Assembly: GCF_900113715.1 (NCBI RefSeq)
Contig: NZ_FOQK01000031.1
Span: 1-36,767 of the forward strand
DNA from: Pseudoselenomonas ruminantium
Lineage (GTDB): Bacteria; Bacillota; Negativicutes; Selenomonadales; Selenomonadaceae
Length of the DNA stretch: 36,767 nt
Direction of reading: 5' to 3'
Shown here in pieces: positions 1 through 8,086 of this stretch; the stretch's first letter is position 1; each line of letters starts with the position of its first letter. Both the position numbers and the translations under genes were made by a program. A model generated the notes under the pieces. That model was not told the DNA's origin, did no database searches, and saw only the letters and a list, made by a program, of their open reading frames with translations.

Positions 1-46
1 TGCCCATTTTTCAGCGGTTATTCTCTAAAAAGTAAAAATAGGCATG

Positions 47-97
47 AAAAAAGAAGGTGGACAAAATGCTTTTGCATTTTGTCACACCCTCTTTTTT
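47..97. terminator. Bidirectional intrinsic terminator
   Basis: A 10-bp perfect stem (GACAAAATGC / GCATTTTGTC, 60-69 with 74-83) around a TTTT loop is extended by GGTG/CACC and by an A-rich left arm pairing with a T-rich right arm. The T run on the right (92-97) and the A run on the left (47-52) allow it to stop transcription from either side. It lies 67 bases beyond the stop of the minus-strand zinc-ribbon gene and would also stop a plus-strand gene entering from outside the window. Confidence 0.8.
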
Positions 98-163
98 ATT
101 TGCAGTTTTTTTCGCGTCGCACTTGGAGTTCCCTTTTGCCGCTAAACGCTTGCGGTCAAAGAT

Positions 164-730
164 TCAATGGAAGCGGCCCAGGATAATGATGAGGAGGAAT
201 ACCAGGACTCCGAAAAGATAGGCGGCGCCAAAGAAATATGAGAAGAAATGACGATGACCGGTCAATTTTTCCCGACGATATAAATAAATTGGCGGGCAGA
301 GGAATATTGCAAGATAATACCATTTGGATAGCGGAAATCCTGCGCGTTCCAAGTAGTTTTTATCAATGCAAAGCAGGGAGGAAGAGAAGAGCGAGATGTA
401 GGGCGGCATAGGTGGCAGATGCAGGGAATTCTGCACGATGCCGTAGAGGAAGGGGAGAAACAAGGCCAGCCGGCAGAGGTTCCAGCCTTTTTGCAGAAGC
501 GCTAAATCCTCAGGCGCAGGGGGGAAAATCATGTTTGCCGGACCGGACGCTGCGCCACTGGCGGCGTAGTTCATGTTCATAGGGGGAGTTGCAGCAGTGG
601 AAAATTCTGGTGCCTTTTGGTCAGTCGTATTTGGATTTGCTGCTGGTCCTGGACTGTTTACAGGCGTGCCGCAGCTTGAACAGAACTTTGAATCATTTTC
701 CAATGGATTACCACATTTCATGCAAAACAT
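164..730 (-). CDS. Zinc-ribbon membrane protein of unknown function
   Basis: This 188-residue protein begins with a zinc ribbon (C3, C6, C17, C20 in a CxxC-x10-CxxC pattern), followed by a Pro/Ala/Ser-rich linker to about residue 70. The rest holds hydrophobic segments near 86-102, 137-151 and 161-184, so it is probably an inner-membrane protein with the ribbon in the cytoplasm. The start at 730 is supported by GAGGAA five bases upstream on the minus strand. The next gene, read divergently, opens with a very similar ribbon, which suggests a related pair. No enzymatic motif is visible; the function is unknown. A TGACNNGTCA palindrome lies inside the C-terminal coding part (255-264). Confidence 0.75.
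   Translation of the reverse strand: MFCMKCGNPLENDSKFCSSCGTPVNSPGPAANPNTTDQKAPEFSTAATPPMNMNYAASGAASGPANMIFPPAPEDLALLQKGWNLCRLALFLPFLYGIVQNSLHLPPMPPYISLFSSSLLCIDKNYLERAGFPLSKWYYLAIFLCPPIYLYRREKLTGHRHFFSYFFGAAYLFGVLVFLLIIILGRFH
255..264. repeat. TGACNNGTCA palindrome, single copy (TGACCGGTCA)
   Basis: Exact copy of the recurring palindrome, inside the zinc-ribbon membrane protein gene, where it is read as Leu-Thr-Gly-His on the coding strand. Confidence 0.7.
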
Positions 731-946
731 AAAAATTCCTCACTTTAAATAATAATTTGCTAAGCTATCAAATATAGATAGTTTATACAATTGTTTCTTA
801 TACATACTACGCAGGGATTATTTGCTAAGCGTTAATCTTCGATTAGATATCCATTAAATCGTGCAAATTTTAATGAAATTATATTTTTTACGTGCTATGG
901 TGTCTAGCGGAAAAATTCTTATGAAAAATGGATGGAGGATACGATT

Positions 947-1768
947 ATGTTTTGTAAAAATTGTAACACACAGCTGCCGGATAATGCGACATTCTGCAAA
1001 ATTTGTGGTGCACGGTTGACACAGGAATCCGCAGGGCCCGCGAAACCGCAGACGGTTATCCAGCCGCCGGAGCCGCCGATGGGGCATATGGCTTCGCAGA
1101 TGAACAGGCAGGGGGGCTGCTATCCACAGCAACAGCCGCAGCGAGCTTCGACGCTGAAGATTGTAGGCTTGACGTTGGCGGCGGTAGTGGCAGTTGGGGG
1201 CGTTTTCTTTGCCGTCTCGGGCTCAGATGCAAAGGATAAGCCGTCTACGGAGGTAAGCGAGCCGGCAGCACCGGGCGGGAGCAACACGAAGCAGGATAAA
1301 ACCCAGCCGTCACAGGCACAGCCCCAGCAGACCCAGCAGCCGGCGGCAGCGGCAGGGACGTTAGCTATTAAGGAGAAAAATTTAAAAGTAAGTCTAAAAG
1401 AAACCGGTCAGCAATTGCTGACGATAGCCGATGCACAGATTTCTTTTGATGCATCTGGCCGTCCGCAATTGTGCTTCTTGTACCAAAATGATACTGGCAA
1501 GCAGGTGAAGAGCCTCGATCTGCTGGTAAGAGCTGTTGGCCCGAATGGTGAGTTTATGAAAAGCCCTGTAACGGGAGATACGGTTCAGGCTGTGGAACTG
1601 AACCGTGTCCTGGCACCGGGCGCAGCTACGAGCGCTAGTGACGTTATTCCTTTGACGGATCTGCCACAGGCTGGCAAATATCAGGTCGTAATCAGCTGCA
1701 TCAATTATGCGGATTATAGTTATCTGATGTTTGACTACGACTATCGCCCGACGCTTGTTCTCGAGTGA
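947..1768 (+). CDS. Zinc-ribbon, single-pass membrane protein of unknown function
   Basis: The product of 273 residues has a zinc ribbon (C3, C6, C17, C20), a Pro/Gln-rich linker, one membrane segment at about residues 71-91, a second low-complexity Gln/Pro/Ala stretch, and a C-terminal domain of about 130 residues rich in beta-type sequence that would lie outside the cytoplasmic membrane. An ATG exists at 932, but the Shine-Dalgarno TGGAGGA lies at 933-939, seven bases before the ATG at 947, so 947 is chosen. It is divergent from another zinc-ribbon gene. Related zinc-ribbon plus extracellular-domain proteins are common in Firmicutes, but I recognise no specific function. Confidence 0.8.
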   Translation: MFCKNCNTQLPDNATFCKICGARLTQESAGPAKPQTVIQPPEPPMGHMASQMNRQGGCYPQQQPQRASTLKIVGLTLAAVVAVGGVFFAVSGSDAKDKPSTEVSEPAAPGGSNTKQDKTQPSQAQPQQTQQPAAAAGTLAIKEKNLKVSLKETGQQLLTIADAQISFDASGRPQLCFLYQNDTGKQVKSLDLLVRAVGPNGEFMKSPVTGDTVQAVELNRVLAPGAATSASDVIPLTDLPQAGKYQVVISCINYADYSYLMFDYDYRPTLVLE

Positions 1769-1905
1769 TGAATAAGTCCGGCCGCTGCGGGATGGGTGAT
1801 ATTCGGCGGTAAAAGTAAATTTATGCAGGAAAATCAAGTCCTCCGTAGAATACAGTAAGGGAAAGGATGTGATTGTTCAATGGAACAAGGGAGGACGAGG
1901 AGATT

Positions 1906-3960
1906 ATGAGGAAACCAGAAGGCAGTATCAAGACACTGTTTATAACATGTATTGTCGTTATTACAGGTGTTTTGCTGGCGATACAGACATTCATAAATGT
2001 ATCGCAATTCCAAAAAGGTATGGAAGCGCAAGTCAAAGCTACGCTGGAACAGCAGGGGCAGGGGATTGCTGCCAAGCTCGATCAGCGCTTGCTGCAGATC
2101 GAGCAGAAGGGCGAAGGCCTTTCCCGTGCGGTAAGCAATATGGCAAGCTATGACAATACGGTTTTGCTCGCGACCGCCAAGAGCTTTATCGAATCGGATA
2201 AGCTGGTACTCGGCAGTGGCTATTGGTTTGAGCCGAACGCTTATCAGGAGGGAATGGAATTCTACGGTCCTTACCAGATGCGCAAGGGCAGCCAGATCGA
2301 GCTGACGATGGAGTACAGCACGGCCAGCTATAATTATTTTTCTTATCCTTGGTACAAAGAGGCTCTGGCTAATCCTGGCAAGGTTTTCTGGGATGGACCC
2401 TATCATGATGATACCTCCGGGACGAATATGCTGACCAGCAGCTGCGGTTTTACCAAGAATGGAAAAGCCGCCGGCGTCATCACGATGGATGTAGGTATCG
2501 ATGAGCTGGAAAACTATGTACAGAGCATCAAAGTAGGCGAACATGGCTATGCTTTCCTGCTCAGCAAGGACGGTTACTATCTTGGCCATAAGGATAACGA
2601 CAAGAACATGAAGGTCAAGATGAGTGAAGAGTCCAATCCGTCGGTGGCAGCGCTGGGCAAGCAGGCTGCTGGTATCCAGGAACTGACGCTGGTAGAAAGC
2701 GATGCGTTGGGCGAGGACAGCTATCTGATGATGGTGCCGCTTGCTATCGACAATATGAATCTGGTTCTTGTCGCACCGAAATCTGATTATACGGGCCCGA
2801 TTACGCAGGCGAAATACACGAGCATCGTCATGGCCCTTATCGTCATGCTGATACTCTGCGTCGTGCTCATCGGTATTTTCAACCGTCGGGTAGGCAACCC
2901 CATCGGACATTTGATGGAGGAGGCCGGGCAGATTGCCGATGGCAACCTGACTGGTCATGTCAATGTCGCAGCCAATGACGAAATGGGCGCTCTGGGCGGC
3001 TCGCTCAACCATATGATTGAGAACCTGCGCAAGGTCATCCGCCATGTAACCGATATGTCCCAGCAGGTGGCTGCGGCCAGCGAACAGCTTACGGCAAGCG
3101 CTGACCAGTCGGCACAGGCTTCGCATATGGTCGCAGACAGCGTCGTCAATATCGCCGAAGGCGCCAGCGAGCAGGCGATAGAGGCTGGCAATATCCAGGC
3201 TACGGCGGAAGATGTCACGGCACATGCCAAGGAGCTGGTCGGTGATACCAAGATGGTACTGGATAATGCAGTAGCTGCCAAGGCGAAGATTACCGATGGC
3301 CGCCAGTCCATTCAGGAGGCAGTAAGGCAGATGAATAATATCACTGCCAGCACGGACAGCATTCAGCAGTCCATCGAAAAACTCGACAAGAGTTCCCAGC
3401 AGATTGCCGACATCGTGCAGATGATTACCGGTATTGCTGAGCAGACGAATCTTCTGGCACTCAATGCTGCTATCGAGGCAGCCCGGGCTGGCGAAGCCGG
3501 ACGCGGGTTTGCCGTAGTGGCGGATGAGGTCCGCAAACTGGCGGAAAGTTCCAATCAGTCTTCGCAGCAGATTGCACAGCTCGTACAGGCCAATATGCAG
3601 GATATGAAGTCGGCGGTTGAGGCCAGTGCCAGTGGGGCGCAGAGCGTGCAGGAAGGCATCAGCACCGTACAGTCTGCCGATGGCGCGTTCCAGGAAATCG
3701 TTGCGGTTATCGATCAGCTGACGGATAAGATCCAGACCATCGCCAAGGGCATTGAGCAGATGGCAGAAGAGAACGAAACGATGCTGCAGGCCAGCAACAA
3801 TATTGCGGCGACCAGCGGCAAGAATTCCGATGAAGCCCAGTCTGTATCGGCGGCAGGCGAGGAGCAGAGTGCTTCCATGCACGAGATTTCCGATGCAGCC
3901 CGCAGTCTGGCACAGCTGGCTGGCGATTTGCAGGCCGAGATGGAGAAGTTTAGATTATAA
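1906..3960 (+). CDS. Methyl-accepting chemotaxis protein with dCache sensor domain
   Basis: A chemoreceptor of 684 residues. It has a first membrane helix at about residues 9-30, a periplasmic dCache-type sensor (about 35-300, with the aromatic YWFEPN and WDGPYHDD stretches), a second helix at about 306-327, a HAMP linker and a long coiled-coil signalling domain. The conserved hairpin tip [20 protein letters not shown] begins near residue 512 and contacts CheA/CheW. The ligand is not predictable; dCache domains often bind amino acids or other small organic compounds. A TTG at 1873 would add 11 residues, but the ATG at 1906 follows GGGAGG and GAGGAG and places the first helix near the N-terminus as usual. 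It is followed by a strong terminator, so it is probably transcribed alone. With the flagellin gene in the same window it points to a motile cell. Confidence 0.95.
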   Translation: MRKPEGSIKTLFITCIVVITGVLLAIQTFINVSQFQKGMEAQVKATLEQQGQGIAAKLDQRLLQIEQKGEGLSRAVSNMASYDNTVLLATAKSFIESDKLVLGSGYWFEPNAYQEGMEFYGPYQMRKGSQIELTMEYSTASYNYFSYPWYKEALANPGKVFWDGPYHDDTSGTNMLTSSCGFTKNGKAAGVITMDVGIDELENYVQSIKVGEHGYAFLLSKDGYYLGHKDNDKNMKVKMSEESNPSVAALGKQAAGIQELTLVESDALGEDSYLMMVPLAIDNMNLVLVAPKSDYTGPITQAKYTSIVMALIVMLILCVVLIGIFNRRVGNPIGHLMEEAGQIADGNLTGHVNVAANDEMGALGGSLNHMIENLRKVIRHVTDMSQQVAAASEQLTASADQSAQASHMVADSVVNIAEGASEQAIEAGNIQATAEDVTAHAKELVGDTKMVLDNAVAAKAKITDGRQSIQEAVRQMNNITASTDSIQQSIEKLDKSSQQIADIVQMITGIAEQTNLLALNAAIEAARAGEAGRGFAVVADEVRKLAESSNQSSQQIAQLVQANMQDMKSAVEASASGAQSVQEGISTVQSADGAFQEIVAVIDQLTDKIQTIAKGIEQMAEENETMLQASNNIAATSGKNSDEAQSVSAAGEEQSASMHEISDAARSLAQLAGDLQAEMEKFRL
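2948..2957. repeat. TGACNNGTCA palindrome, single copy (TGACTGGTCA)
   Basis: Exact copy of the recurring palindrome in the HAMP-encoding part of the chemoreceptor gene, read as Leu-Thr-Gly-His. Confidence 0.7.
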
Positions 3961-3972
3961 TCCTTAAAAACG

Positions 3973-4018
3973 AAAACAGTGCAGTTCCGAGGAGCCCCTC
4001 GGAGCTGCGCTGTTTTTT
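3973..4018 (+). terminator. Intrinsic terminator of the chemoreceptor gene
   Basis: A 20-bp stem (3973-3992 with 3997-4016, two G-U pairs) closes an AGCC loop and runs into a T run at 4013-4018. It lies 12 bases after the chemoreceptor stop codon. Confidence 0.95.
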
Positions 4019-4172
4019 GTTTTTTTGTCAAAAGAGGAAAACGGCTGGCTTTCGAAATCTGGTATATGTTACGCAAACGGTTGGCTGAAATGTAAAAAAA
4101 TACTAAAAAACCAACGATTTTGTAACAATGTTCCATTTTTTGCTTCGAAAGACATTTTTTTTGACGTGAGTC

Positions 4173-4202
4173 TTGAAGTATTTTGGTCGGCTATGCTATA
4201 AT
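4173..4202 (+). promoter_or_regulatory. Sigma-A-type promoter of the PTS gene
   Basis: TTGAAG (4173-4178) and TATAAT (4197-4202) are separated by 18 bases. Transcription would start near 4209, so the leader RNA begins just before the terminator hairpin at 4238-4290. From the chemoreceptor terminator to this promoter (about 4019-4172) the DNA is AT-rich and I see no gene. Confidence 0.75.
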
Positions 4203-4206
4203 AACT

Positions 4207-4290
4207 GCGGTAAATATTTTATGGTGTGTCCGGTAATAAGCATTTATCTGCTATGGTACTCGGGTTAAATAGCAGGTAAATGCTTTTTTT
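4207..4290 (+). promoter_or_regulatory. Leader terminator of the PTS gene with a possible competing hairpin
   Basis: A 17-bp stem (4238-4254 with 4269-4285, one G-U pair) with a 14-base loop is followed by seven T residues (4284-4290). It lies between the promoter and the start codon, so it must be bypassed for expression. The segment GCGGTAAAT at 4207-4215 resembles the terminator's right arm (GCAGGTAAAT) and could instead pair with the left arm at 4242-4251. In Firmicutes such PTS leaders are often controlled by BglG/GlcT-type antiterminators. No such regulator lies in this window and I do not see a clear match to their known RNA site. Confidence 0.7.
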
Positions 4291-4314
4291 ATTGGACGAG
4301 AGAGGATGTGTCTA

Positions 4315-6441
4315 ATGAAAGACGAAATTTTCAGCGTGCTGCAGCGCGTTGGCCGCAGTTTCATGCTGCCAGTTGCAGTTCTGCCGATTGCAGGTCTCTT
4401 GTTAGGCCTTGGTGCGTCGTTTACGAATCCGACGACCATCAAGACCTATGGACTGGAAGCCATCTTTGGGGATGGAACCGTGCTCCATTCCCTGCTGACG
4501 GTTATGAGCGCTGCCGGCGGTACGATTTTTGGCAACTTGCCAATCATCTTTGCCGTTGGTGTAGCCATTGGTATGGCAAAGGCCGAGAAAGAAGTTGCGG
4601 CACTGGCTGCGATGATTGCTTTCTTTGTCATGCATGTTTCCTGTAATGCCATGCTCCAGCTGACGGGGAAAATCCTGGCTGATGGCTCGATTGCTCCGGG
4701 CGTGCTCGAGGGTACGATAGCATCGAGCTGCGGCATCATGTCCCTGCAGATGGGCGTTTTCGGTGGTATCATCGTCGGTATCGGCGTTTCGATCCTGCAC
4801 AATCGCTATCATAAAATTGTTCTTCCGGATGCGCTGTCCTTCTTCGGTGGCTCGCGTTTCATTCCGATTATTTCGACGGTGGTCTTCCTGTTCGTTGGTA
4901 TTGCGATGACGTTTGTTTGGCCGGTGGTCCAGGACCTCATCTTCGGTCTGGGCAATGTCGTTACGGGCACGGGCTACATCGGTACGCTGATTTTCGGTAT
5001 CGTAAAACGTGCACTGATTCCGTTTGGTTTGCACCATGTCTTCTATCTGCCGTTCTGGCAGACGGGCGTTGGCGGCAGCATGATGATCGATGGCCAGCTC
5101 GTACAGGGTGGTCAGAATATCTTCTTTGCGCAGCTCGCTTCGCCGAATGTCGCTCACTTCAGTGCTGACGCTACGCGTTATTTCTCCGGTGAGTTCATCT
5201 TCATGATCTTCGGTCTGCCGGGTGCTGCACTTGCTATGTACCGCTGCGCTCGTCCGGAGAAGAAAAAGGTCGCTGGCGGCCTGCTGCTTTCGGCAGCGCT
5301 TACGTCGATGCTCACGGGTATCACGGAGCCGATTGAGTTCTCGTTCCTGTTCGTTGCACCGATGCTCTTCGGTGTTCAGGTTATCCTGGCTGGCGCCGCT
5401 TATATGATTGCGCACATGCTCAATATCGCTGTCGGCCTCACGTTCTCGGGTGGTCTTTTGGACCTCTTTATCTTCGGTATCCTGCAGGGCAATGATAAGA
5501 CGAGCTGGATGCTCATCATCCCGGTTGGTATCGTTTATTTCTTCTTGTATTATTTCGCGTTCTCGTTCCTCATCAAGAAGTTCAACTTCAAGACGCCGGG
5601 CCGCGAGGATGATGATGAAGAGACGAAGCTCTATACGAAAGCTGATGTCAAGGCCCGCAAAGAGGGCGCTGCTGGTGCTGGCGATGAGCTCAGCCCGGTT
5701 ATTGCCCGCGCGCTGGGTAGCAAGCGTAATATCACGTCGGTTGACTGCTGTGCAACGCGTCTGCGCTGCTCGGTAGCAGATTCGGAGCTCGTTGATCAGA
5801 AACTCCTGAAGGCTACGGGGGCTTCGGGCGTTATCGTCAAAGGTACGGGTGTCCAGGTCATCTATGGACCGAAAGTTGCCGTTATCAAATCGAACCTCGA
5901 AGAGTATCTGGCTACGGCTCCGGATGTTGAGCCGGAGGCTGAGGCTCCGGCAGTAGAGGAGCAGGCTGAGACTACGGCTGAGGCTCCGGCAGCAGCTCAT
6001 GGTGAGCATGAGTTCTATGCGCCGGTTGCTGGTACGGCACATGCCATCACCGAGGCTCCGGATGCTGCTTTTGCTGGCAAGATGATGGGCGATGGTTTCT
6101 TCATCGCTCCGGCTGATGGCAATGTCGTTGCTCCGTGCGATGCCGAGGTCATGTTCGTCTTCGATACGAAGCACGCCATCGGCATGAAAGCCGCTGACGG
6201 CACGGAGTTCCTCATCCACTTCGGCGTTGACACCGTCAAACTCGGTGGCCAGGGCTTTGAGGTCTTCGTCGAGCAGGGCCAGCAGGTCAAGAAGGGCGAC
6301 AAGCTCATGCAGGTCGACCTCGACTATGTCAAGGCTAACGCTCCGTCGGATGTCTGCCTCGTGATCTTCACGGGTGGTCAGGCTGTCCATATGGAAAAAT
6401 CCTATGGCGTCAAAGCATTGGATGCAGTAGCTTCTTATTGA
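4315..6441 (+). CDS. ptsG: PTS sugar transporter EIICBA, glucose/maltose-glucose type
   Basis: This 708-residue membrane protein imports and phosphorylates a hexose, probably glucose, using phosphoryl groups from HPr. The EIIC channel (about 1-425) carries many membrane helices and the conserved GITEPIEF motif. The EIIB domain follows, with the phosphorylated cysteine at about residue 479 in CCATRLR. A Glu/Ala/Pro-rich linker leads to a Crr-type EIIA domain, with its active histidine at about 635 in IHFGVDTVKL. All three domains look intact. ATGs exist at 4306 and 4315; AGAGG at 4301-4305 abuts the first and is nine bases from the second, so 4315 is preferred. Codon use is strongly biased, consistent with high expression. 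Specificity for glucose rather than N-acetylglucosamine or maltose is inferred from EIIC sequence style and is not certain. Confidence 0.88.
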   Translation: MKDEIFSVLQRVGRSFMLPVAVLPIAGLLLGLGASFTNPTTIKTYGLEAIFGDGTVLHSLLTVMSAAGGTIFGNLPIIFAVGVAIGMAKAEKEVAALAAMIAFFVMHVSCNAMLQLTGKILADGSIAPGVLEGTIASSCGIMSLQMGVFGGIIVGIGVSILHNRYHKIVLPDALSFFGGSRFIPIISTVVFLFVGIAMTFVWPVVQDLIFGLGNVVTGTGYIGTLIFGIVKRALIPFGLHHVFYLPFWQTGVGGSMMIDGQLVQGGQNIFFAQLASPNVAHFSADATRYFSGEFIFMIFGLPGAALAMYRCARPEKKKVAGGLLLSAALTSMLTGITEPIEFSFLFVAPMLFGVQVILAGAAYMIAHMLNIAVGLTFSGGLLDLFIFGILQGNDKTSWMLIIPVGIVYFFLYYFAFSFLIKKFNFKTPGREDDDEETKLYTKADVKARKEGAAGAGDELSPVIARALGSKRNITSVDCCATRLRCSVADSELVDQKLLKATGASGVIVKGTGVQVIYGPKVAVIKSNLEEYLATAPDVEPEAEAPAVEEQAETTAEAPAAAHGEHEFYAPVAGTAHAITEAPDAAFAGKMMGDGFFIAPADGNVVAPCDAEVMFVFDTKHAIGMKAADGTEFLIHFGVDTVKLGGQGFEVFVEQGQQVKKGDKLMQVDLDYVKANAPSDVCLVIFTGGQAVHMEKSYGVKALDAVASY

Positions 6442-6485
6442 TTTGAACGCTAGGTAATATTTGCTGTAAAATGTAAACTATGTTC

Positions 6486-6514
6486 TTGACAGCGGCTATG
6501 TTGTATGATATATT
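6486..6514 (+). promoter_or_regulatory. Sigma-A promoter of the ethanolamine operon
   Basis: TTGACA (6486-6491) and TATATT (6509-6514) lie 17 bases apart, a near-consensus promoter. It sits 45 bases after the PTS stop codon and about 180 bases before the eat start codon. The predicted start of transcription, near 6521, is immediately before the leader hairpins. Confidence 0.85.
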
Positions 6515-6523
6515 TACTACATC

Positions 6524-6585
6524 ATCAAGATAGCAATGACGCTTGATTGGAGGCTGGGCCCAGCCTCTGGTCAGGCGTCTTTTTG
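6524..6585 (+). promoter_or_regulatory. Leader attenuator of the ethanolamine operon
   Basis: A 19-bp stem (6538-6556 with 6561-6579, several G-U pairs) with a 4-base loop is followed by TTTTT (6580-6584), forming a strong intrinsic terminator inside the leader. Its left arm overlaps a second possible fold: ATCAAG (6524-6529) pairs with CTTGAT (6542-6547). Within that loop AGC and GCT (6532-6534, 6541-6543) frame the hexaloop AATGAC, with A at position 1 and G at position 4, as in RNA sites of ANTAR antiterminators such as EutV. Only one such hairpin is seen, whereas known ANTAR sites have two, so the assignment is tentative. The hairpin may also terminate PTS transcripts. Confidence 0.65.
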
Positions 6586-6619
6586 TTTGATGAAAAGAAT
6601 GGAATACTTCAGGCAGAGG

Positions 6620-6669
6620 AGCCAGTCTGTTTTGCGGATGTCCAAAGGCATCGGCAGAGCAGGCTGGCT
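6620..6669 (+). other. Second stem-loop in the eat leader
   Basis: AGCCAGTCTG (6620-6629) pairs with CAGGCTGGCT (6660-6669) with one G-U pair. The 30-base loop contains a smaller stem, GATG/CATC. It ends just before the ribosome-binding site GGAGGA at 6681-6686. I found no B12-box, so I do not call it a cobalamin riboswitch. Its function is unknown. Confidence 0.45.
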
Positions 6670-6692
6670 TTTGTGCGATAGGAGGAATAAGT

Positions 6693-8084
6693 ATGAGCAT
6701 GGAACATGGAAGCACAATAACGGTAACACAGGAGATGGCAGGGAAGCGTGAGGAAAATCTTACGCGGGTGTTAAAGCCGATTCATCTTTGGGCTTTAGCA
6801 GTAGGACTTGTCATTTCCGGCAATTATTTTGGCTGGAGCTATGGCTTTGCCGCTGGTGGTGTCATGGGCCTCGCACTGGCACTGATTCCGGTAACGATTT
6901 TTTATGTGACGTTTATTCTCTCGTATTCGGAGCTCGCGACAGCCATTCCGCATGCAGGCGGCCCGTCGGCATACGCACGCCGGGCAATGGGAAAATTCGG
7001 CGGTTATCTGAATGGTATCAGCTGCCTTATCGAGTTTGTCTTTGCTCCGCCGGCTATTGCGCTAGCTGTTGGTGGTTATGTACACGCGTTATTGCCAGCC
7101 ATCGACCCGATGGTGGCAACCGTAGCCGCATTTTTCTTCTTTATCTTTTTGAATTATCTGGGCATGAAGACTTCGGCGACGTTTGAGCTTGCCGTGACGG
7201 TTATTGCCCTGCTGGGGCTCGTGATTTATTGGGGGCTTGCGGCACCGCATTTTGATATGGCCCGCGTTGCCACCACGCCGCTTTTGCCGCATGGCTTTGA
7301 TGGCTTGATGGCCGCTGTACCGTTTGCCATCTGGTTCTATTTGGCTATTGAAGGCGGTGCGATGAGTGCCGAGGAAATGGTCGATCCGCAGCATGATATT
7401 CCGAAAGGTTTTTTGAGTGGTATGGCAACGCTTTTGGTCATGGCGATTCTCACGCTGTTTTTGACGGCTGGCGTAGCCGATGTGGATGCCATTGCTGCGG
7501 TTGATTTCCCGTTGCCGCTGGCACTTAGTGCGGCTTATGGAGAAGGTTCCCTGCCGGTACTCCTTATGAGCGGTATTGGTCTTTTCGGTCTGGTGGCGTC
7601 GCTGCATGGCATCATCGTTGGCTATTCGCGTCAGACTTATGCGATGGCCCGCACGGGGTATCTGCCGAAGTTCCTCGCTCGTCTGGATGCGAAGCATCAT
7701 ACGCCAGTCTGGGCCCTTATCCTGCCGGGCATTGTCTGCCTGTTCACGGCCCTTACGGGGCTTACGGATCTTGTCATCACGGTTGCCTGCTATGGCTCCG
7801 TCGTCATGTATCTGACGAGTCTGGTTTCGTTCTTTATCCTGCGTCATAAGGAGCCGGCACTTCATCGTCCGTTCAAGGTCCCGAGCCTTTTGATTCCAAT
7901 CGTGAGCGTCCTTATGGCGGTGTTCTGCCTTGTGAGCCTTGTCATGGCGTCGAGTGAAGTCCTGCCGTATGTGGTTGGGATTTATGCGCTGGCCATTGCC
8001 TACTATTTCCTGTATGGCAACAAGCATATCCGTCCCTTTGACGAGGAGTTTGGCGTGCTCGATGATCTCGATGAGGAAGCTTGA
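6693..8084 (+). CDS. eat: Ethanolamine permease (APC superfamily)
   Basis: A 463-residue transporter of the amino acid-polyamine-organocation superfamily with about twelve hydrophobic segments. The family-typical first helix region (GLVISGNYFGWSYG) and the SELATAIPHAGGPSAYA stretch match Eat-type ethanolamine permeases. It would bring ethanolamine into the cell for the lyase encoded directly downstream. The start follows GGAGGA by six bases. It is the first gene of an apparent operon eat-eutA-eutB-eutC-cobT-cobS-cobC, and its 3' end abuts eutA. Sequence alone could also fit a close amino-acid permease, but the context makes ethanolamine the natural substrate. Confidence 0.92.
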   Translation: MSMEHGSTITVTQEMAGKREENLTRVLKPIHLWALAVGLVISGNYFGWSYGFAAGGVMGLALALIPVTIFYVTFILSYSELATAIPHAGGPSAYARRAMGKFGGYLNGISCLIEFVFAPPAIALAVGGYVHALLPAIDPMVATVAAFFFFIFLNYLGMKTSATFELAVTVIALLGLVIYWGLAAPHFDMARVATTPLLPHGFDGLMAAVPFAIWFYLAIEGGAMSAEEMVDPQHDIPKGFLSGMATLLVMAILTLFLTAGVADVDAIAAVDFPLPLALSAAYGEGSLPVLLMSGIGLFGLVASLHGIIVGYSRQTYAMARTGYLPKFLARLDAKHHTPVWALILPGIVCLFTALTGLTDLVITVACYGSVVMYLTSLVSFFILRHKEPALHRPFKVPSLLIPIVSVLMAVFCLVSLVMASSEVLPYVVGIYALAIAYYFLYGNKHIRPFDEEFGVLDDLDEEA

Positions 8085-8086
8085 CC

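Noticed and set aside
6441-6692. Possible cobalamin riboswitch before the eut-cob operon
   Set aside because: No B12-box (GCCACTG-type) or other conserved core is present; the visible structures are a terminator, its competitor and a separate stem-loop.
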